A stretch of 64,000 nt of DNA, taken from Dugong dugon. Lineage: Eukaryota > Chordata > Mammalia > Sirenia > Dugongidae. Below, piece after piece: positions 57,071 to 64,000 of the stretch. Within the stretch, counting starts at the first letter, position 1, and each line of letters opens with the position of its first letter. The DNA lies in NCBI GenBank assembly GCA_030035585.1, contig CM057473.1, positions 13,070,501-13,134,500 of the forward strand, in the 5' to 3' direction. Position numbers and translations under genes: made by a program. Below the pieces are notes generated by a model. The model saw nothing but the letters and a program-made list of their open reading frames with translations. It was not told the DNA's origin and searched no databases.

Positions 57071-57453
57071 AAAAGCCCCAGTGATTCAGTGGTTAAGTGC
57101 TCGACCGCTAATTGAAAGATTTGCAGTTTGAACCCACCAGCCACTCTGCAAGGAGGAAGATATGGCAGCCTCTTTCCATAAAGATTAAAACAAAAAAAAC
57201 AAACCTGTTGCTTTGAGTTGATCCAAACTTACAGTGACACTATAGGACAGAGTAGAACTGCTCAATAGGGTTTCCAAGGAGGGTTAGTGGATTCAAACTG
57301 CCAACCTTTTGGTTAGCAGCCATAGCTCTTAATCACTGTGCCACCAGGGATCCTCATAAAGATTATAGCCTTGGAAATCCTATGGGGCAGTTCCGCTCTG
57401 TCCTATAGGATCATTAGGAGTTGGAATTGACTCAACAGCAATAGATTTTTTTT
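57071..57453 (+). mobile_element. AfroSINE-like SINE, long variant, split by another SINE
   Basis: Head AAAGCCCCAGTGATTCAGTGG and body up to CCATAAAGATTA, then a minus-strand SINE, then ATAAAGATTATAGCCTTGGA through the tail ATTGACTCAACAGCAATAG. Both halves are colinear. Confidence 0.9.
57188..57354 (-). mobile_element. AfroSINE-like SINE nested in a SINE
   Basis: Short first-variant copy with A-rich tail side (CAAAAAAAACAAACCTGTTGC). CATAAAGATTA is duplicated at 57177-57187 and 57355-57365. It is younger than the outer copy. Confidence 0.95.
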
Positions 57454-57760
57454 TTTCGATTGATAAGTAACTTAGCCTCTACTGACTTAATGACACTGTG
57501 ATATCCTGGAAATGAAATAACTAAAACTTAGGGCGATTATGAATAATAACTTCATGGGATCAAGTAATCAGATACCTGGTGTAAACCTTCACTACATAAA
57601 TTTATCATACATGGAAATACAATGCAGCTGGTTAAATTGTCCACTGATAGAGACAGCATTTTTAACTCACAACACAAAATATCATTTTTTTGTATAACTT
57701 AACACTATGCGAAGTTTTCATTTTAATTGTCAATGTTTACGTAAAAAGAAAAGTCCCTAT

Positions 57761-58410
57761 GTCATGGTTTGAATTATGTCCCTCCAAAAATGTGTGTATC
57801 AATTTGGGTGGGCCATGATTCCCAGAATTGTGTGGTTGGTCTCCATTTTGTGATTGCAATTTTATGTTGAAGAGGATTAGGGTGGGATTGTAACACCACC
57901 CTTACCCAGGTCACATCCTTGATCCAATGTAAAGGGAGTTTCCCTAGGGTGAGGCCTGCACCACCTTTTACCTTACAAGAGATGAAAGGGAAGCAAGCAG
58001 AGAAAAGGGGACCTCATACCATCAAGAAAGCAGTGCAGGGAGCAGAGCGCGTCCTTTGGACCAAGGTCCCTGCGCAGTGAAGCTCCCAGTCCGGGGGAAA
58101 CATGGAAGAGAAGAAGGCCGGCAGAGAGAAAAAGCCTTCCCCTGGAGCTGATGCCCTGAATTTGGACTTTTAGCCTACTTTGACTGTGAGGAAATAAACT
58201 TCTCTTCGTTAAAACCATCCACCTGTGGTATTTCTGTTGTAGCAGCACTGGATGACCAAGACATCCTAGGTGACTCAAAAGATTTGAGCTCAACTGCTAA
58301 ACTCAAGGTTGGCAATTAGAACCCACCCAGCCAGTGGTACCATTGTAACACCTGGATGAGGTCGCCATGAGTGGGAATCAACTTGACAGCAAGTAACAAC
58401 AAGAAAGTAA
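57761..58410 (+). mobile_element. SINE remnant interrupted by the LTR
   Basis: Right of the LTR, GGTGACTCAAAAGATTTGAG, GGTTGGCAATTAGAACCCAC and GGGAATCAACTTGACAGCAA are SINE body and tail. Left of the LTR, AAGTCCCTA fits the SINE head. The LTR therefore appears to sit in the SINE's first bases. Confidence 0.6.
57770..58263 (+). mobile_element. solo LTR, ERVL-MaLR-like family (fossil), copy 1
   Basis: Begins TGTCATGGTTTGAATTATG and ends GATGACCAAGACA, with AGGAAATAAACTTCTCTTCG as poly(A)-signal region and the MaLR-like ending GTTGTAGCAGCACTGGATGA. CCCTA/TCCTA flanks are the likely 5-bp target-site duplication. About 494 bp. No internal region. Confidence 0.75.
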
Positions 58411-58971
58411 AAGAACATATGTCCAGAAGAAAGTAAAACACAAGAATTCATTTTATTATGATTCATAATCGAAAAAATACATTTTTCAGTAAGAACTATA
58501 AAAAAATTATATGTGCATATATATATTCTTAACAATATTTTGCATAACATCCATTTTCTATGGTACCCTAATTTTCTATTAGTGCTAAATAATGCAATAC
58601 ACAATTATAGTTATAAGCCTGCTATAATCTCCCTATGCTGAGTTTATTTTGCAATAGAAGAGTAATTGAATGACTTAAAAATGCAGATTAAAATAAGATA
58701 GTCCTTTTCATCACAGGTGTTTTCTAAATCTTTCTCAATTGACTGAATAAATCAATATCTACCTAAAATGGTTAACCCTGATTTGCATTTTTGTAAAAGA
58801 AAAAGAAATGGATTTTAATCATAAAATGTTAGTAAAAAACAATTTTTTAATGATAAAAATTCCTAATTTTTTTAAAAATTATTTTTTCCAGGAACTTCAA
58901 TGTTTGTGTCAAACACTTATCATTGAGTTATGTTAAGTATTTGCCATTTATAATACTTGTAGATTTAGAAT
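58411..58971. other. intergenic DNA, no feature seen
   Basis: AT-rich; no recognised gene or repeat. Confidence 0.45.
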
Positions 58972-58980
58972 TTAAATGCA

Positions 58981-59151
58981 CACCAAAACAAACCCACTGC
59001 CGCCGAGTTGACCCTACAGGGTTTCCAAGGCTTAAATCTTTTCTGAACCAGATTACCACATCTTTCTCCCACAGAGCGGCTGGTGGATTCATACTACTGA
59101 CCTTTTGGTTAGCAGCCAAGTGCTTAACCACAGCACCACCAAGGCTTCTTC
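58981..59151 (-). mobile_element. AfroSINE-like SINE, long variant
   Basis: CCCACTGCCGCCGAGTTGAC then directly CCTACAGGGTTTCCAAGG: part of the tail-side body is missing. Head CACAGCACCACCAAGGCTTC on the plus strand. TTAAATGCA is duplicated at 58972-58980 and 59152-59160. Confidence 0.9.
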
Positions 59152-59160
59152 TTAAATGCA

Positions 59161-59515
59161 GAGTGTTATTAAAAAACTTATACATAAATTTATCTGGATT
59201 CTTAACGTACAAAGATAATTCATATTCTCTTATAACATAAGAAATTTAAATTGCAACTATATATTTTAAACATTTCTATGTTCATACTTTATTCAAAATT
59301 CAATCCTTTATCAGACAATCAATATGATGTTAACCCTCCCTCCCACTCCCAGTTATCTTGTGGGATGGAACCTAGGTAAACTCGAAGGCGTTCATTTAAG
59401 AATGACAACTGGTCTAGTGATCTCTACTGTTTCCCAATGTGTTCTTCAAGCGAAAGACATCTACTATAGAGGGTCAGGTATATCTCAGTCTTAGTTGGTA
59501 TACTAGACCTTATTC
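59161..59515. other. intergenic DNA, no feature seen
   Basis: No gene or repeat recognised. Confidence 0.45.
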
Positions 59516-59640
59516 TACGGGCTCAAGCATAACGATGATTATGAGGATGACACAGGACTGGGCAGTGTTTCGTTCTGTTGTACATGGGGTCGCTATGAGT
59601 GGGAACTGACTCAATGGCACCTGACAGTCTAACAATAACA
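59516..59640 (+). mobile_element. RTE LINE 3' end
   Basis: CGGGCTCAAGCATAACGATG, GGGCAGTGTTTCGTTCTGTT, GGGTCGCTATGAGTGGGAAC and CACCTGACAGTCTAACAATA: the last 125 bp of the element. Confidence 0.9.
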
Positions 59641-59724
59641 TTCTAGACTTATTAAAAGATAGACTTCAATTAACCTTGGCCCACATACAGAAAATCTACT
59701 CTATAATAACACTAAATAGCTTAA

Positions 59725-60450
59725 AAGAGGCAAGGTACTTGGATCGAAGTCCTACTTTATCTTACACCTGATGTATAAGCTTTAGAAAAATTACATAAGG
59801 TCTGCAATCTTGATTTTTTTTCCTTCTGTAAAATGAAAGAATGAAAACTAATATTTAACTCACGAGATCATTATAATATTTAAATAAGATAGTGTCATGG
59901 TTTGCATTATGTCCGCCAAAAAATGTGGGTATCAATTTGGGTGGGCCATGATTCCTGGTACTGTGTGATTTTCCTGTATGTTGTAAACCTGCCTCTATGA
60001 TGTTAATGAGGGTGGACGGGTGGTAGTTGTGTTAGTAAGGCAGGACTGGATCTACAAGACTGGATTGTGTCCTGAGGCAATCTCTTGAGATAGAAAAGAC
60101 AGAAGTGAGCAGAGAGACAGGGGAACCTCATACCATCAAGAAAGCAGTGCCGGGAGCAGAGCGTGTCCTTTGGACCGGGGTTCCTGTGCAGAGAAGCTCC
60201 TAGTCCAGGGCAACACTGAAGAGAAGAAGTCCTACAGAGAGATAAAGACTTCCTCTGGAGCTGATGCCCTGAATTTGGACTTTTAGCCCACTTTAACTGT
60301 GAGGAAATAAACTTCTCTTCATTAAAACCATCCACTTGTGGTGTTTCTGTTATAGCAGCACTAGATGACTAAGACAGATAATATGTGAAAAACATATACT
60401 GAAATATCTGGCATGCTACTGATGCTAAGGAAATGTTTGTAATTGTGTTT
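59725..60450 (+). mobile_element. MIR SINE split by an LTR
   Basis: Left piece includes TACTTGGATCGAAGTCCTAC, TTCCTTCTGTAAAATGAAAG and CTCACGAGATCATTATAATA. Right piece (GATAATATGTGAAAAACATA, then TGGCATGCTACTGATGCTAA) continues the MIR 3' part. The solo LTR at 59893-60376 lies between. Confidence 0.6.
59893..60376 (+). mobile_element. solo LTR, same family (fossil), copy 2
   Basis: Begins TGTCATGGTTTGCATTATG and ends GATGACTAAGACA. Shares with copy 1 the runs CCTCATACCATCAAGAAAGC, GGAGCTGATGCCCTGAATTT and CTGTGAGGAAATAAACTTCT. Flanks GATAG/GATAA are the likely 5-bp duplication. The section at about 60005-60060 differs from copy 1, so the two are not simple duplicates. Confidence 0.75.
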
Positions 60451-61009
60451 AAGATTTAAAGTATTTTTTTTAGTCTTGGGTAAATGAAACTCCCACTTTC
60501 ATTTCCTCTTTCCTGGCACCTTAGTTCCCTCTTGCTTTCTTCCTGATCCTCTCTAACTCAGTGTAAGCTGAAGCAGATCCTGTGTTTCTTTCCTAATCAA
60601 CGAAACACAATTGGGATATTAGCAGATAAATAAAATAACTCATAAGGACTTAAGATACAGTTTCTCCTGGTATCACTTTTATATTATCAAGAGAAAAGAC
60701 AAATGATCCTAAAAGTATTTGTTTGGATCAATTGCTTGGCAGTTATATAGTGCAGCATCCCATCTCCTGTCAAGCATCTTCCAAGAATCACTGCTGATTT
60801 TATCGAGTTTGTGGGTGCTTCATTAACTCTGAGAACTTGCTTCACTCAAGCTCTTATGCAGTCCCTGTGGGCCTCAATTGTATTTTGCACTTACCTAGGT
60901 CCACCAAAACATTTCTTCATCAAGAAGAATCTTTTTGCTATTTGTTCTTTCGTGCCCAGTGTATCTCGTTTAACTTCTGTATAACATTTTTCTGAATAGT
61001 GATATTTTA
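60451..61009. other. intergenic DNA, no feature seen
   Basis: No gene or repeat recognised. Confidence 0.45.
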
Positions 61010-61140
61010 TTTTTTCATGTCTCCTTGATTTGACTATCATCTCCTAGAAGACAAAACTGTAACCTAATCACCTTGTTTTTCTTAGCACAGTGTCTGTAGC
61101 ATAATAGGTGCTCTATGAATGTTTAAATAGCTGAATTTGT
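61010..61140 (+). mobile_element. L2 LINE 3' end
   Basis: TCTCCTAGAAGACAAAACTG, CTTAGCACAGTGTCTGTAGC and ATAATAGGTGCTCTATGAAT match the L2 3' terminus in plus orientation. Confidence 0.6.
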
Positions 61141-61800
61141 TTCAGACTATTTCTTCCTTGTAGAACATCTTATAACATATTCTTCATTTACATAGAAAAA
61201 AACTTTACTAATCTTTATTTTTACTATTATGTATGGCAAAAGCAATATTTAATAAGCCTGAAAAGATACACAAAATATTTTCTTTTCTATTAAGATAAAA
61301 AGCTTATCAAAAATTAAAAGTTAATTTTCTGTTCGTCATCACACATTTCAAAGTAGGTTAGATTTTGTATATTATCTTTAGTACGTGCATCAACTGTTCC
61401 AGCCAAGTGATTAGAATAATTTTTACTCACTGTTTACGGACTTATATAACAACGCACAAAAGCATCACATGTTCGAGGATAGTAATTTGCAGCCTAATTA
61501 CTTGATATTATCTACTTTTCCAACAAATATATTTCCACTAGCATGTGCTCACATGACATTTGTAAAAACAGAAACTTGGCCGTAATGAAATCACCCTCAT
61601 GTGACTACCAGTGTGACCGTAATACTCCCCAGCATATTTTCTCCTTTTCAAAATGGGCAACTGAGAGCTTGAGGTAAAACCGTGATGAACCTATAAGTTT
61701 CTGCTTTTTTTTCTTTTTCTTTGCCTTCTCTCTTTTCTCATCCCTTTGTTAATGACTCTGTTTTATGACTTAGGATCCCCCACAGGAAGATTAGAGCCCA
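61141..61800. other. intergenic DNA, no feature seen
   Basis: AT-rich with a T-rich run near 61705; no gene recognised. Confidence 0.45.
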
Positions 61801-61802
61801 GA

Positions 61803-62099
61803 TGTCAGAGACTGATATCTTTAGCCTGATAAGGAAAAGTCGGGTTCCCTATCTCTTTAGTATGATAAAGAGTCTCCTGTAATTATCTTGAAATGACTAA
61901 CAACACTTCTAACCTTTGTAAAAATCATACATAAGCTCTAATGTAAAAAGGCCTTTTGGGACTCCCTAAGGACAGCTTGCATTGCTGTTGGGTCCCTGGT
62001 GGTATACACTTTCTGAATTAAAACTTTCTCTGTCTTTCTGACTTGGAATATGTTTCATTGACTCAACTGCTCCAGGGCAAGGACCCTATTCAGGTAACA
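61803..62099 (+). mobile_element. short solo LTR, ERV1-like (fossil, tentative)
   Basis: Starts near TGTCAGAGACTGATATC and ends GACCCTATTCAGGTAACA. It has a TAAAAAGGCC-type TATA region and a GAATTAAAACTTTCTCTGTC polyadenylation-like stretch, an arrangement common in class I LTRs. The left end is uncertain. It abuts the MaLR fossil. Confidence 0.45.
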
Positions 62100-63117
62100 C
62101 CAGTGAGTCACAGTCTTGTCTAACCCATTCTGCTTATGTGTGGGTGAAACTTGAGACTTGATTCTAACCACCAGCAAACTAATACAGATGTTGATACATG
62201 GGAGCAGAATACTGATAAAACAGATATTTAAAATTTTGGCAAGACTGGAACAATTTTGAGGAGCATGACAAAGAAATTCTAAATCACCATGAAGAGATAG
62301 TTTAAAGACATTTGGATGTTAAAGACTCTGCTGTGAGGGCTCAAAAGGAAGTGAAGAGCATATTACTAGGCACTAGAGGAAGAAAAGTCCTTCTTATGTA
62401 GTGGCAGGAAACTTAGTAAAATTGTTGTCATGAGCTTATGTGGAAAGCAGAATTTGTAAGTGATGGGTGTGGCTACATAGGTTAGGAAATTCCAAAGCAA
62501 GGTGTTGAAGGTGCAGTTTGATTTCCTCTTGTGAGAAGAGAGAAATAAATTGAAAGAAGAATTGTTAAACAAAAAGGAACCAGGACTGAGATATTTTGAA
62601 AATTTTCAGCTTTTCCAGACAACAAATGATTGTAAAATTAAGAGAATCACTGCCAGGAAACCATACTCCAGAGAAAAGACAGAGGGTATGACTATATGAC
62701 TGTACAACCTTTTGCTAAAGCACCAAAATAAAAGGTCAGAGTATTTGTTCACGCAGTGGACCCCTTAAGACATAAAGAGGGTGATTCACAGATCTTCTCA
62801 ATCAAACCAGAAGGTCTGTCGGATGCTTAAGACCCTTGTCTTTGAACCATCTCAGCAAGACGTCAAGGTAGAGAAGGGATTATTTCAGAATGATCTTTAA
62901 TCATAGCTGTTGTCTAACGGACTGGATGCTGGTGAAATATGTGGAAAGTCCACAAACTTCTTGAGAAAATTACTTCAGCAGAAAAATTGCCAATTGGACT
63001 AAAAGGAGCAGAAAGCATACAAAATTAAAGAAACTTTTCACGTTGCGAGATTTTAGTGGTGGGTAACTTGCTGATAAAACTCCAATACCACAAACATGTG
63101 CTAACTTTAATGGAAAA

Positions 63118-63272
63118 ACAACCCGTTGCCGTCGAGTCAATTCTGACTCATAGAGACCCCATAGGGCAGAGTAGAACTGCCCCATAGGGTTTCCAAGGAG
63201 CAGCTGGTGAATTCCAACTGCTGACCTTTTGGTTAGCAGCTGAGCTCTTAACCACTATGCCACCAGGGCTTC
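63118..63272 (-). mobile_element. AfroSINE-like SINE inside MaLR fossil
   Basis: CGTTGCCGTCGAGTCAATTC to CTATGCCACCAGGGCTTC on the plus strand. Well-preserved short variant, probably among the younger copies. Near-copies of TTAATG(G)AAAAA flank it. Confidence 0.95.
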
Positions 63273-63680
63273 TTAATGAAAAAGGAATACTCAATTAATG
63301 GAACCAGGAACTCAGAGAGCATTAACTGAAAAGCAAGGACCAGTTTTCCCTGAGATTAAAATCTCATTAAGGAACTCCAGCTGGAACTAGCCCAGCTGTA
63401 TTTCAGGACTTTATGGTCCAGTGACTCCTTCTTTACCTTTCATTTCTTCCTTTTCTGAACTGGAATACCTATGGCTATTATCCTATGCCAATCCCACTGT
63501 TGTATGTTGTATGTGTTTAAGGCAGATAATCTGTCTGCTTAGTTTCACAAGTCCACAGACGGAGAGAAATTGTGCCTCGGGAGTTGTATTTAATAGATTA
63601 CAGTAAGCAGCCTCATTCATACCTGCAACAGATTTAGAAGATAAAATTTTGGACTTTGATCTGATGCTGTAATAAGATAA

Positions 63681-63718
63681 GACTCTATGAGTCAGGATTG
63701 ACTCAACAGCAACAGGCC
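63681..63718 (+). mobile_element. AfroSINE-like SINE tail fragment
   Basis: CTCTATGAGTCAGGATTGAC followed by TCAACAGCAACAGG is an isolated SINE 3' end inside the MaLR fossil. Confidence 0.7.
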
Positions 63719-64000
63719 CGGTATTTTTTTAAGGGGGATGGGAGTATATTGCATTTGGATTGAAACATTCGGTACCAGAGGTCAGAATGTCACCTAAGGT
63801 GACCCCCAGTGAGTTACATGCTTGTGTAATCCCCTCCTATTTAGTGCAGGCAGAACCTGTGACTTATTTCTAAGCAATATAGAACAAATTCAATGATTTC
63901 TCCAAATCTTCGTAATTCTCTGAAATTATTCACCTGTGTAGAATCCACAGTCTGGCTCTGCAGAGCTATTATGAATGGACAGGGACCATTTTAAGCAGAT

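Larger units (their letters stand above)
62100..64000 (+). mobile_element. ERVL-MaLR element (fossil) with LTR remnants, runs off window
   Basis: A short MLT1-like LTR remnant (62100-62185, ending CAGCAAACTAATACAG) is followed by internal MaLR text: GTTGATACATGGGAGCAGAA, GTGAGGGCTCAAAAGGAAGT, GGCAGGAAACTTAGTAAAAT, AACAAAAAGGAACCAGGACT, GCCAATCCCACTGTTGTATG and TTTTGGACTTTGATCTGATG. From about 63765 a second LTR begins (GTGACCCCCAGTGAGTTACA, then AATCCCCTCCTATTTAGTGC) and leaves the window. Non-coding and old; interrupted by two SINE pieces. Confidence 0.7.

Noticed and set aside
57770-60376. The two similar LTRs as the ends of one provirus
   Set aside because: Each has its own flanking duplication and interrupts a different older repeat, and nothing retroviral lies between them.
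1186-63718. SINE heads as tRNA genes
   Set aside because: They have tRNA-derived promoter-like sequence but continue into SINE bodies and tails and lack a proper cloverleaf in isolation.
1-64000. CRISPR array, operon or bacterial-type features
   Set aside because: Repeats are dispersed retroposons rather than evenly spaced direct repeats, and all content is mammalian nuclear.

Overview
This window looks like gene-free nuclear DNA from a placental mammal. It is AT-rich and CpG-poor. No reading frame longer than about 170 codons is open, and every long frame checked is repeat sequence or noise. The repeat content points to an afrotherian, most likely an elephant or close relative. About thirty copies of a tRNA-derived SINE of AfroSINE type are present (heads like GGAGCCCTGGTGGCGCAGTGG, tails like GAGTCGGAATCGACTCGA). 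So are several RTE-clade LINE copies whose 3' ends share sequence with the SINE tail. The species assignment rests on memory of these families, not on a search.

Layout. 1-9.5 kb: old L1 pieces in both orientations, SINEs, TA/CA microsatellites, two opposed MLT1-type LTR ends and a long antisense L1 ORF2. 9.5-13 kb: a short RTE derivative, the first copy of a small inverted-repeat DNA element, an MLT1-type LTR and a tail-to-tail SINE pair ending in a (CA)n tract. 13-18 kb: single-copy-looking DNA, a GC-rich island of unknown origin, an LTR-like block and a minus-strand RTE LINE with an internal duplication. 18-28 kb: an antisense L1 3' end, SINEs and an old LTR split by a SINE. 28-34 kb: MIR, the second copy of the small DNA element, L2 and a 38-bp palindrome. 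34-41 kb: LTR-like DNA, a plus-strand RTE copy keeping its YADDTT motif, L1 and SINEs. 41-53 kb: mostly single-copy-looking DNA plus an L2 interrupted by RTE and SINE, a 5'-truncated L1 and MIR. 54-57 kb: an ERVL fossil with a 3' LTR. 57-60.5 kb: a SINE within a SINE, and two solo LTRs of one family that interrupt a SINE and a MIR. 61-64 kb: a short LTR next to an ERVL-MaLR fossil that runs off the window.

The elements form a readable insertion history. Ancient L2, MIR and old L1 lie underneath. MaLR, ERVL, RTE and SINE copies were laid over them, many with clear target-site duplications. I found no host gene, RNA gene, CRISPR array or undescribed biological system. The most notable items are the two copies of a roughly 190-bp TA-flanked inverted-repeat element, the RTE copy with a duplicated reverse-transcriptase segment, the short RTE derivative joining element 5' and 3' ends, and the nested insertions that give relative ages.
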